DNA from: JANNVZ01 sp046155615
GTDB taxonomy: Bacteria; Bacteroidota; Bacteroidia; Flavobacteriales_D; Sanyastnellaceae
Length of the DNA: 64,000 bases
Direction of reading: 5' to 3'
Assembly (NCBI GenBank): GCA_046155615.1
Contig: JBJXFP010000175.1
Coordinates: forward strand, 62,001 to 126,000
Shown here: positions 26,924-34,193 of the stretch, one piece after another
How positions within the stretch are numbered: the stretch's first letter is position 1
How the letters are laid out: every line of letters starts with the position of its first letter
The notes under the pieces: model-generated
What the model was told of the DNA's origin: nothing
What the model saw: the letters and a program-made list of their open reading frames with translations, nothing else
Database searches by the model: none
Made by a program: the position numbers and the translations under genes

Positions 26924-27463
26924 CTACTCAGTAAGCAGCAGCACCTTGTCTTCGGCTCCATCTTTCTTCCACATCACACGCACTTTCTGATTGTCGTAGC
27001 TGTCCACACTTTTGCCGATGTACTTGGGTTCAACGGGTAGCTCGCGGCTATACCTGCGGTCCACCAGCACCAATAGTTCCACACTGCATGGGCGGCCATA
27101 TTCCATGAGGCCCGATACTCCTGCGCGGATGGTTCGGCCTGTGTAGAGTACGTCATCTATCAGTATCACATTTTTGTTTTCGAGCGAAAAGGGAATTTCC
27201 GTAGGCTTGGCCACCAGCGGCTTATCGTGCATACGAAAGTCATCACGATAAAATGTTGGATCTATTACACCGTAGTCCAATTTCAATTTGGGCTGTATCT
27301 CTTGTAACTGCTCCACTATACACTCTGCCAGCAGCACACCGCGCGGCTGTAGGCCAAGTATCACTGCATTGGCAAAGTCATCATGGTTTTCTATCAATTG
27401 ATAACAAAGCCTTTTGATGATGAGGCCAAGCAGCTTGCTGTCTATGAGGGTGAGTTGTTTCAA
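26924..27463 (-). CDS. pyrR: PyrR-type phosphoribosyltransferase (pyrimidine regulator / UPRTase)
   Basis: 179 residues. The PRPP-binding loop VILIDDVLYTGRTIRAG is perfect, and AVILGLQPRGVLLAE and LVDRRYSRELPVEP match PyrR rather than ordinary uracil phosphoribosyltransferase. In Firmicutes PyrR is an RNA-binding attenuation regulator; in Bacteroidota the same protein probably acts mainly as an enzyme making UMP from uracil and PRPP. The first possible start is TTG at 27463, since an in-frame stop lies just upstream, and it matches the family N-terminus. It lies 77 bp downstream of pdhB on the same strand, with a repeat element between them. Confidence 0.9.
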   Translation of the reverse strand: MKQLTLIDSKLLGLIIKRLCYQLIENHDDFANAVILGLQPRGVLLAECIVEQLQEIQPKLKLDYGVIDPTFYRDDFRMHDKPLVAKPTEIPFSLENKNVILIDDVLYTGRTIRAGVSGLMEYGRPCSVELLVLVDRRYSRELPVEPKYIGKSVDSYDNQKVRVMWKKDGAEDKVLLLTE

Positions 27464-27469
27464 AATTCA

Positions 27470-27520
27470 GAATGGAGAATGGAGAATTGAAAATGAAAAG
27501 TGTTTGGATCATTTTCAATT
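27470..27520. repeat. Heptamer repeat with 12-bp inverted repeat, pdhB-pyrR gap
   Basis: Three 7-bp units GAATGGA, GAATGGA, GAATTGA (27470-27490) run into AATTGAAAATGA (27485-27496), whose perfect complement TCATTTTCAATT lies at 27509-27520 after a 12-base loop. The palindrome could act as a terminator between pdhB and pyrR, but the T-run is poor. Confidence 0.75.
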
Positions 27521-27540
27521 TTAGATGCTCAATTTTCAAA

Positions 27541-28518
27541 TCATTTATAGAGAAGTTCTTTAGCTGTTTTCACCACGTCACTTACTTGTGGCAAAGCAGC
27601 ATCTATGAGTGTGGTTGCAAATGCAAATGGTGTATCTGTCTGAGTGAGTCTTCTTATGGGTGCATCCAGATAGTCAAAGGCATTGCGCTGAACCCGGTAG
27701 GCAATCTCTGTAGAAATACTCGCAACAGGCCATGATTCTTCAAGTATGATGAGGCGGTTTGTTTTCTTCACGCTGGCTATGATGGTGTCAATGTCAAGCG
27801 GACGAATGGTGCGCAGGTCTATCACCTCTGCACTGATGCCTTCCTTTTCTAACTCTGCGGCACCTGCCAGCGCGGTTTTCATTATTTTTCCAAATGATAC
27901 GATGGTAACATCGGTGCCTTCGCGCTTCACATCAGCCAGGCCAATGGGTATGATGTATTCGCCATCAGGCACCTGGCCTTTGTCACCATACATCTTCTCA
28001 CTTTCCATGAATACTACGGGGTCGTTGTCGCGGATGGCAGCTTTGAGCAGGCCTTTGGCATCATAGGGGTTGCTGGGGGTTATCACCTTAAGGCCGGGCA
28101 CATGCGCATAGAATGCCTCGAAGCTTTGGGAGTGTGTTGCACCCAGTTGGCCTGCCTGCCCGTTAGGCCCGCGGAATACAATGGGCACATTGTACTGACC
28201 TCCGCTCATCTGCAGCATTTTGGCTGCGCTGTTTATGATTTGGTCAGCAGCAAGTATGGCGAAGTTCCAGGTCATAAATTCTACGATAGGCCTGAGACCA
28301 TTCATGGCAGCACCTACTGCAATGCCTGAGAAGCCCAACTCTGCAATCGGTGTGTCAATCACACGCTTGGGGCCAAATTCATCCAACATGCCTTTGGACG
28401 CTTTGTAGGCACCGTTGTATTCTGCCACCTCTTCGCCCAACAAGAATACGCTGCCATCTCTGCGCATTTCTTCGGTCATGGCTTCGCAGATGGCCTCGCG
28501 GAATTGTATTTCTCTCAT
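27541..28518 (-). CDS. pdhB: Pyruvate dehydrogenase E1 component, beta subunit
   Basis: 325 residues. Together with the alpha subunit it decarboxylates pyruvate with thiamine diphosphate in the pyruvate dehydrogenase complex. Motifs: FLLGEEVAEYNGAYKASKGM with the Glu that activates ThDP, DTPIAELGFSGIAVGAAM, PIVFRGPNGQAGQLGATHSQ, and the C-terminal transketolase domain with LRTIRPLDIDTI and RLIILEESWPVAS. The alpha subunit (pdhA) and E2 are not in this window, so the complex genes are scattered, as is common in this phylum. The branched-chain 2-oxoacid dehydrogenase beta subunit is the main alternative. Confidence 0.93.
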   Translation of the reverse strand: MREIQFREAICEAMTEEMRRDGSVFLLGEEVAEYNGAYKASKGMLDEFGPKRVIDTPIAELGFSGIAVGAAMNGLRPIVEFMTWNFAILAADQIINSAAKMLQMSGGQYNVPIVFRGPNGQAGQLGATHSQSFEAFYAHVPGLKVITPSNPYDAKGLLKAAIRDNDPVVFMESEKMYGDKGQVPDGEYIIPIGLADVKREGTDVTIVSFGKIMKTALAGAAELEKEGISAEVIDLRTIRPLDIDTIIASVKKTNRLIILEESWPVASISTEIAYRVQRNAFDYLDAPIRRLTQTDTPFAFATTLIDAALPQVSDVVKTAKELLYK

Positions 28519-28572
28519 TATTTTTTTTGTAAAAGAAAAAATTTGTGCAGCCCTTTGTGCTGCAATTGCGGG

Positions 28573-28580
28573 CGAATATA
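28573..28580 (-). promoter_or_regulatory. Candidate -7 box for pdhB
   Basis: TATATTCG followed by C on the minus strand, identical to the rpsT -7 box, 54 bp before the ATG at 28518. No TTG at the expected -33 position. Confidence 0.4.
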
Positions 28581-28723
28581 GAATGAGCCTTTATAGGTGG
28601 TTAATTCTTATTGACGCTGCATTTGGCGTGTTACACTTGCGCTACGGTTTCGAAGAAAAATGATGATTGAACTGCAACATGATTTTTTTTGATTCCTGTT
28701 AACGAAAAAAATAGACAAAAAAA

Positions 28724-29377
28724 ATGTTTTCACGAGTAGCTATTAGAATGCTCAATCCCCAACACATTTTGGCATCGGGCATTCCCACCGGATTTAGTTA
28801 TGTTGAAATTTTGAATTGGCTAAAAGTGCCTGACAATCGCCACCTTATTCATATATCTGCCATTGTAGTTGGTGCGCTAATAGTGTTGATATTGGCCGTG
28901 AGACAAGTGAATCAGGAGCACCGCCAACTGGCTGAAATAATTGCCACAGGTTATTACAAACGCATGCGCACAGAATTTCTCAATGCATTGAAAGCAAAAG
29001 GAACGCTGACCGTGATGCAGAACGGACAAACTTATGGTATGGACAACATCAGATTCATCATAGCGCTACCTGTCGATCGCGATAGGTTGCGCGGTATGAC
29101 TGAACAAGTGAAAAGGGACTACAACGAGTGGCACACTGACTTGAGCAAGGGCTGGCTCTATGCTACGGATCGCGATGGCACGTTGGAGATTGTGGATGTA
29201 CCTCGCACCATGCTATCATTCAACGACTACTTACAGACGGATGAAAAGGACTATGCCAACGACCATAAACTACAGAAGCAATTGCACAAATATTTCAACA
29301 AGAAATTGGAACGCATGCATAGGGCTGACTTAGACGAATTGCCCAAATGCCTTGAATTGAAATCTGACTTCAATTAA
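28724..29377 (+). CDS. Putative STING-like cyclic-dinucleotide receptor with one membrane helix
   Basis: 217 residues, unrecognised at first sight. A hydrophobic segment at residues 42-59 (LIHISAIVVGALIVLILA) is followed by a soluble region of about 150 residues whose order of motifs follows STING. A stem helix with paired aromatics (ATGYYKRMRTEFLNALK, Y77/Y78) matches the SYY...L...LPELQ helix. A strand NIRFIIALPVD (108-118) matches the RLYILLPLD strand. R131-D-Y133 lies where the Arg-x-Tyr of the lid is found. EIVDVPRTMLSF (155-166) lies where STING has EYATPLQTLF and bacterial Cap12 has a conserved D-x-P-T ligand motif. A final amphipathic helix (LQKQLHKYFNKKLERM) completes the match. STING binds cyclic dinucleotides as a dimer and, in bacteria, oligomerises to trigger abortive defence. 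No CD-NTase adjoins it; neighbours are pdhB and tRNA-Ser. The assignment is by motif comparison only. Confidence 0.55.
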   Translation: MFSRVAIRMLNPQHILASGIPTGFSYVEILNWLKVPDNRHLIHISAIVVGALIVLILAVRQVNQEHRQLAEIIATGYYKRMRTEFLNALKAKGTLTVMQNGQTYGMDNIRFIIALPVDRDRLRGMTEQVKRDYNEWHTDLSKGWLYATDRDGTLEIVDVPRTMLSFNDYLQTDEKDYANDHKLQKQLHKYFNKKLERMHRADLDELPKCLELKSDFN

Positions 29378-29380
29378 TGC

Positions 29381-29412
29381 GAGGCCGACAATGCATGTTG
29401 GCCTCATTCTAT
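29381..29412 (+). terminator. Hairpin terminator after the STING-like gene
   Basis: GAGGCCGACA (29381-29390) pairs with TGTTGGCCTC (29396-29405), one G-T pair, 5-base loop, then ATTCTATTTG. The U-tract is weak but the stem is strong and lies 3 bp after the stop. Confidence 0.6.
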
Positions 29413-29429
29413 TTGTTCACTTTGCTCAG

Positions 29430-29517
29430 CGGAGAGAGAGGGATTCGAACCCTCGATAAGCTTTTGACCTATACACACTTTCCAGGCGTGCTCCTTCAAC
29501 CACTCGGACATCTCTCC
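29430..29517 (-). tRNA. tRNA-Ser (anticodon GGA)
   Basis: 88 bases on the minus strand. Acceptor GGAGAGA pairs with TCTCTCC, with discriminator G at 29430. The D arm is TCCGAGTGG, the anticodon loop reads CTGGAAA with GGA at 29481-29483, there is a long serine-type variable arm, and the T arm is GGGTTCGAATCCC. The 3' CCA is not encoded. Confidence 0.97.
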
Positions 29518-29528
29518 TTTTATTAGTT

Positions 29529-29562
29529 GGCAGTAGCCAGTTTGCAGTTTACAAATTGTAAA
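29529..29562. repeat. CAGT heptamer repeat and inverted repeat upstream of tRNA-Ser
   Basis: GGCAGTA, GCCAGTT and TGCAGTT (29529-29549) form three degenerate 7-bp units, followed by TTTACAAATTGTAAA (29548-29562), a perfect inverted repeat with a one-base centre. It lies in the leader between the -7 box at 29572-29579 and the tRNA. Confidence 0.6.
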
Positions 29563-29571
29563 AAAAGCGGG

Positions 29572-29579
29572 CGAATATA
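29572..29579 (-). promoter_or_regulatory. Candidate -7 box for tRNA-Ser
   Basis: TATATTCG plus C on the minus strand, the same box as rpsT and pdhB, 55 bp before the 5' end of the tRNA. Alternatively the tRNA is read from the ansA promoter. Confidence 0.4.
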
Positions 29580-29588
29580 GATGGGCAC

Positions 29589-30620
29589 CTATGGCTGTTG
29601 AGCCAACGTAAGCTCACCGCGCAGGGGAGTGAGCAATTGGTCTCGCACTTCAGTGTGGGGCAGATTCTGCCCCAGCAGGTACATCAGTTTGGCAATGGCC
29701 GTTTCAGTGGTCATGTCTTTTCCACTAAGCACTCCCATACTCTGCAACGCTGTACTGGTTTCATACAGGCCTTGCTCTACCATGCCTTTGGCACATTGGG
29801 TGATGTTCACTATGTGTATACCGCGGTCTATGGCCGCCCGCAGTAGTTGGTGCAATTCTGCACGTTGTGGAAAATTGCCCGCGCCAAAAGTTTCCAGCAC
29901 TACTGCACGCAGGCCTTTTGTGTTAAGCATCGATTCTATTGTCTCCGCTTTTATAGATGGAAATATTTTGAGCAATGCAATGTCGCTACTCATGGAGTAT
30001 TGTACTTTGAAACGACCCGCAGGTCGCAACAGCAGGGCGTGAGCAAACTCAATGTGTACACCAATTTCAGCCAATGGCACAAAGTCAGGGCTGCGGAATG
30101 CATCGAAGTTTTGCGCATCGTTTTTTACGGTTCTGTTGCCGCGCATCAGCCGGGAATTGAAGTAGATGGCCACTTCCTGTAGCACGGGTTCATCTTGTTT
30201 GTCATTCATGGCTGCCAGTTCTATGGCACTTATCAGATTTTCCTTGGCATCGGTGCGCAGCACACCAATGGGCAGTTGCGAACCGGTTAGTATCACTGGC
30301 TTGCCAATATTTTCCAACATGAAGCTGAGTGCCGATGCGGTATAAGCCATTGTGTCTGTGCCATGCAACACAACGAAGCCGTGGTAATGCGCATAGTTCA
30401 CTTCTATCACTTTGGCTATTTGCTGCCAGGTGGCTATGCTCACATCGCTGCTGTCAATAGGTGCATCAAGGGCAACGTGCTCCACTGCGAAGTTGAATTT
30501 GTTAAGCTCTGGCGCATACTCTCGCAATTGTTCAAAATCAAAAGGCACCAGACTTCCCATCGTTTTGTCGTGCATCATGCCTATGGTGCCTCCGGTGTAT
30601 ATCAGCAGTATGGGTTTCAT
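29589..30620 (-). CDS. ansA: Type I L-asparaginase
   Basis: 343 residues, cytoplasmic type because it has no signal peptide. It hydrolyses asparagine to aspartate and ammonia. The two catalytic threonine regions are present: LLIYTGGTIGMM at the N-terminus (first Thr) and VVLHGTDTMAYTASALSF (Thr-Asp pair, residues ~82-99). The Lys of the second site lies in RTDAKENLISAIELA. The C-terminal domain, with VLETFGAGNFP, is the allosteric region of type I enzymes. A -7-like TACTTTG is found 31 bp upstream. Confidence 0.95.
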   Translation of the reverse strand: MKPILLIYTGGTIGMMHDKTMGSLVPFDFEQLREYAPELNKFNFAVEHVALDAPIDSSDVSIATWQQIAKVIEVNYAHYHGFVVLHGTDTMAYTASALSFMLENIGKPVILTGSQLPIGVLRTDAKENLISAIELAAMNDKQDEPVLQEVAIYFNSRLMRGNRTVKNDAQNFDAFRSPDFVPLAEIGVHIEFAHALLLRPAGRFKVQYSMSSDIALLKIFPSIKAETIESMLNTKGLRAVVLETFGAGNFPQRAELHQLLRAAIDRGIHIVNITQCAKGMVEQGLYETSTALQSMGVLSGKDMTTETAIAKLMYLLGQNLPHTEVRDQLLTPLRGELTLAQQP

Positions 30621-30767
30621 TCTTCTTTATTGAGTGTTTGGGTTCATGTACAAAGTATTAAGTACCATGTGTGGTGAATTGTTGGGTGAACAAGGGAGTG
30701 TATCATATTCTTACATCTATCACAGTTTTCATATCTCAACATTCCATCCCAGCTATTGCTATTCTTC

Positions 30768-31535
30768 TCACACCTCAAACATCCGTCTTGCGTTTTCCGT
30801 TGTAATACGAGCCACTTCTTCAAGCGCGATGCCTTTTATGGCAGCAAGTCTCTCCGCTACTATACGTGTATATGCGCTTTCATTGCGCTTACCACGGTGT
30901 GGTTTGGGTGCCAGATAGGGCGAGTCTGTTTCAAGCACTAAGAACTGCAACGGCACATCAATCAGCACTTCTGCAAGTCCGCTTTTTTCATAAGTCAGCA
31001 CGCCTCCTATGCCCATCATAAAAGTTTCGTAGTTCATGATGCGAGTTGCCTGCTGCACATTACCGCCAAAGCAATGGAACACACCACGCAACACAGACCT
31101 GTCCATGTTGTCAAGCACTTTAAAAATTTCATCAAATGAATCACGAGCGTGAATAACAACAGGCAGATTCATTTCTATGCACCACTGAAGTTGAATTCTG
31201 AATGATTCTATCTGTATACTCAGGGTGGATTTGTCCCAATACATATCTATGCCTGTTTCGCCAACTGCTATGTATTGGTGCTTTGCAAAAAGCTTACGCA
31301 TGTCATCCAATACCTCAAGGTAGTTCTCAGTCACGCTGCAAGGGTGCAACCCCATCATCGGATAGCACATTGCGGGGTTTGCATCGCACAGCCTGTGCAT
31401 AGGTTCTATGCTTTGCTGGTCTATGTTGGGTAGAAATATTTTAGAAACACCGGCCTGACGAGCGCGCTGCAACATGGATTCACGATCCTCATCAAACTGT
31501 GGCAGGTAGAGGTGCGCGTGTGTGTCAGTAATCAT
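30768..31535 (-). CDS. TatD family metal-dependent hydrolase
   Basis: 255 residues from ATG 31535, giving the family start MITDTHAHLYLPQFD. Metal-ligand motifs of the TIM-barrel amidohydrolase are in order: DTHAHL, AVGETGIDMYW (Glu), VIHARDSFDEI (His), GVFHCFGG (His) and LETDSPYLAPKPHRGKRN (Asp). The family acts as 3'-5' DNase or D-tyrosyl-tRNA deacylase-like enzyme; the N-terminal group seen here is the YcfH/TatD type. Divergent from aat. Confidence 0.95.
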   Translation of the reverse strand: MITDTHAHLYLPQFDEDRESMLQRARQAGVSKIFLPNIDQQSIEPMHRLCDANPAMCYPMMGLHPCSVTENYLEVLDDMRKLFAKHQYIAVGETGIDMYWDKSTLSIQIESFRIQLQWCIEMNLPVVIHARDSFDEIFKVLDNMDRSVLRGVFHCFGGNVQQATRIMNYETFMMGIGGVLTYEKSGLAEVLIDVPLQFLVLETDSPYLAPKPHRGKRNESAYTRIVAERLAAIKGIALEEVARITTENARRMFEV

Positions 31536-31666
31536 AAGTGATGGGCCAAACTTAGGCACAGAGCCATGCTATGTGTTTGTTGTATGCGTGTCAAGTAATC
31601 ACATTCTTCGTTCAATATTTTTTGCTACAAGCATTTTCAAACTATCGAGTTGTTTTATTTGCCCAC

Positions 31667-32359
31667 ATGGCTGTACACAAACTCAAAACCAATCACCTTC
31701 TTTTTCCAGAACCTACGGAGTTTGATGAGGACATAGTTGCCTATGGTGGCGACTTGCGGCCAGCGCGCATTCTCGAAGCATATAGCCGCGGCATTTTCCC
31801 CTGGTACAACGAGCCAGGCGAGTACATTTGGTTTAGCCCGAACATTCGCAGTGTGCTCTATTGCGATGAACTGCACATAAGCAGAAGTATGCAGCAAATC
31901 ATCAAATCAAAAAAATTTACATGTACTGTGGATATGTGCTTCAAGGATGTGATGGAGGGTTGCCGCAGCGGATCGCGAAAGCATGACACCTGGATATTTG
32001 ATGAAACTATAGAGGCATACACTGCGCTGCACCACAGCGGCTTCGCTCATTCGGTAGAGGTGTGGCAAGATGGCGTTTTGGTCGGAGGGCTATATGGAGG
32101 CAGCCTTGGACGCATGTTTTTTGGAGAAAGCATGTATTCAGCTATTCCAAATGCCAGCAAGTTTGCATTCATCTGGCTGGCGCAGAAATTAGATGCCATG
32201 GGTTGGCCAATTATTGATTGCCAGGTGCCAACATCGCACCTGTCCAGCCTTGGCACTGTTTCCATTACACGAAATCATTTTCTCAAATTGCTGAATGCTG
32301 CGTTAGAGCATCCACCACTTGTAGGCAATTGGTCCAAATTGCAACATTTTCAAGATTGA
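31667..32359 (+). CDS. aat: Leucyl/phenylalanyl-tRNA--protein transferase
   Basis: 230 residues from ATG 31667, chosen because the family begins a few residues before LLFPEPTEFDEDIVAYGGDL. It transfers Leu or Phe from tRNA to the N-terminus of proteins beginning with Lys or Arg, marking them for ClpS/ClpAP. Conserved segments: AYSRGIFPWYNEPGEYIWFS, RSVLYCDELHISRSM, DTWIFDETIEAYTALHHSGF, SVEVWQDGVLVGGLYGGSLG and FFGESMYS, then DCQVPTSHLSSLG. The stop at 32359 is followed at once by the ATG of the next gene, so the two are translationally coupled. Confidence 0.96.
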   Translation: MAVHKLKTNHLLFPEPTEFDEDIVAYGGDLRPARILEAYSRGIFPWYNEPGEYIWFSPNIRSVLYCDELHISRSMQQIIKSKKFTCTVDMCFKDVMEGCRSGSRKHDTWIFDETIEAYTALHHSGFAHSVEVWQDGVLVGGLYGGSLGRMFFGESMYSAIPNASKFAFIWLAQKLDAMGWPIIDCQVPTSHLSSLGTVSITRNHFLKLLNAALEHPPLVGNWSKLQHFQD

Positions 32360-32866
32360 ATGAAATGGCTGAGGCAAATAGCCGTGTGGTGGTATCGCAA
32401 GCGTGGCTGGCGCCACAGTGGTCATTTGGCCGATTTCCAACCCAAAGCCATAGTTTGTGTAGGCCCGGTTGCCGGTATGCGCGAATTTTTTGCGGGTATT
32501 GCAGTACTCACCATCACAGGCTACAGAGCCACGATGTTGCTTGCACCAAATCAATTCCGCTGGCCGGTTGGCATTGCATTGCGCAGGCTGAGTTGCAAAC
32601 CAATGCCACTGCTAAATACCAAAGTGGAACTCAAGAAACTAATGGCCTCGAAAAAACGCTGTACACTGGTAATGATGCGGCACTACCAAAGCGAAACCTC
32701 GGCCAACACTTACTACCAACTCGCACAAGAACTTAGGCTGCCCCTTGTGCTTGTAACCATCGACAGTAAACAGCGAAGCATCAAGATTCTTTCTGAGTTT
32801 TTACCTACTGATCAATCTGATCGTGAAATTGCCTTTTGCGACAAAGTCTTTGATTCAGTCAGATAG
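32360..32866 (+). CDS. Degenerate PlsC-like acyltransferase without the HX4D motif
   Basis: 168 residues. The layout follows small Bacteroidota 1-acyl-glycerol-3-phosphate acyltransferase-like proteins: a basic start (WWYRKRGWRHSGHLADFQPK), a first strand AIVCVGPVAGMREFFAGIAV where normal members have APHTSNWDF, a central TLVMMRHYQSETSANTYYQLA where the EGTR loop lies, and LPLVLVTIDSKQRSIKILSEFLPT near the end. The catalytic His-x4-Asp is missing (GPVAGM instead) and the EGTR motif is unrecognisable. It therefore probably lacks acyltransferase activity, and may be a lipid-binding or vestigial paralogue. It is coupled to aat with no gap. Confidence 0.55.
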   Translation: MKWLRQIAVWWYRKRGWRHSGHLADFQPKAIVCVGPVAGMREFFAGIAVLTITGYRATMLLAPNQFRWPVGIALRRLSCKPMPLLNTKVELKKLMASKKRCTLVMMRHYQSETSANTYYQLAQELRLPLVLVTIDSKQRSIKILSEFLPTDQSDREIAFCDKVFDSVR

Positions 32867-32901
32867 TTTCGCCCGTACAATTTTTCAAAGAAAAAAACAG
32901 C

Positions 32902-34101
32902 ATGAATGAATTTGCACAGTGGTTGAAGCAGCACCGCGAAGCGTGGTGGTTTGCTTTGTTGCTTTTTCTGCTATGCATTGGCTTCTTAGTGCTCGAATGG
33001 TTCAACCATCGCTCATCCATGGCCGATTTCCGTGTCTATTACGATGCCGCCAATGCCATGCGCTCTGGAAATCAGGTCTATGGAGTTGCTTTCGGAGTAG
33101 GTAGTGGTTTCTACAAATATTCACCTTTTGCAGGTTGTCTTTTTATTCCAATAGCCATGTTGCCTTATAGCGTGGCATCGGTCATCTATTACTTATTGGT
33201 GAGTGGGGCAGTAGTTTATGCTTCATTGCGGTTTGTACACATGTTCAGTGACAACAGTTCAGGTGGTCGTTTGCTGGCAGTTTTATTTTTTGTAAGCCTT
33301 TTCATGGCCGACCATATCGAACGCGAGTTGCATCTGGGCAATGTCAACTTGTTCCTTCTGCTTGGCTCGTTGCTTATGTATAGTAAGGTAGAAAAACAGC
33401 CTGTGGTGGCGGGCAGTGTCTTTGCACTCATGCTGCTGTTCAAGCCGCACTTTGCATTACTTATTCCATATCTCGTCTGGAAGAAACAGTGGAAGTTATT
33501 GGCAGTTGCAGTCTTGGCGGTTGCTTTAGGATTGATACTGCCTGCATTGTTTTTTGGATGGGAGGGAAATACACTACTGCACACTAAGTGGTATGCAGCC
33601 ATTCGCGACCACAACATGGCCCTTGATGAAAGTCCGAATACAGTTTATGGATTGTTACATAGCGTTACCGGTGGAGCTTTCACTGGAACGGTGCTAATTG
33701 GAATGTGTCTTTTGCTTGTGGCTTTTTTGTTCTTGCTTTTCATAAGGAGAAATGACAGAACTATTCAGCAGGGGAGTGTCTGTTGGATCGAATTCTTCAT
33801 CCTCATTGCCATGATTCCAAACCTTGTACATACAGACACCGAACACTTTATGTGGAGCTGGCCATTGGTAGCATTTTGCGTTACTGCCTGCATAACAAAG
33901 CCCACGGCAAATCGATGGATTTATGTTGTGGTTCTTTTGTTGGCATTTATTCCATACGGTATCAATTCGCCTGATTTGGTTGGGCGGCAGTTGGAACAAT
34001 TGTTTGATGAGGGTGGGCTGCTGGGTTTAGCCAATGTGATCATCATCATTGTATCTGTTTGTCTATTCTTGAATCAGCCTCAGGTGGCTGTCAAAGCATG
34101 A
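32902..34101 (+). CDS. DUF2029/GT87 family polyprenyl-phosphate mannosyltransferase-like protein
   Basis: 399 residues with about ten transmembrane helices. After the first helix comes ADFRVYYDAANAMRSGNQVYG, the acidic DFxxYY motif on the first periplasmic loop that defines this GT-C family, then KYSPFAGCLFIPIAMLP and ELHLGNVNLFLLLGSLLMY, the conserved GNVN segment. Family members use polyprenyl-phosphate sugar donors on the periplasmic side to extend surface glycans or lipids. The acceptor is unknown. It starts 35 bp after the acyltransferase-like gene. Confidence 0.85.
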   Translation: MNEFAQWLKQHREAWWFALLLFLLCIGFLVLEWFNHRSSMADFRVYYDAANAMRSGNQVYGVAFGVGSGFYKYSPFAGCLFIPIAMLPYSVASVIYYLLVSGAVVYASLRFVHMFSDNSSGGRLLAVLFFVSLFMADHIERELHLGNVNLFLLLGSLLMYSKVEKQPVVAGSVFALMLLFKPHFALLIPYLVWKKQWKLLAVAVLAVALGLILPALFFGWEGNTLLHTKWYAAIRDHNMALDESPNTVYGLLHSVTGGAFTGTVLIGMCLLLVAFLFLLFIRRNDRTIQQGSVCWIEFFILIAMIPNLVHTDTEHFMWSWPLVAFCVTACITKPTANRWIYVVVLLLAFIPYGINSPDLVGRQLEQLFDEGGLLGLANVIIIIVSVCLFLNQPQVAVKA

Positions 34102-34193
34102 CTTATTTCGTGGAAATCTTATTATACATAACGTCAATTATACAGAAATGAAACTTCTGCTGACTGGTGTCAAATCCGCACTTGATGAGGCTT

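Noticed and set aside
28518..29588. CBASS operon around the STING-like gene
   Set aside because: No CD-NTase, Cap2/Cap3 or nuclease effector is encoded nearby; neighbours are pdhB, a tRNA and ansA.
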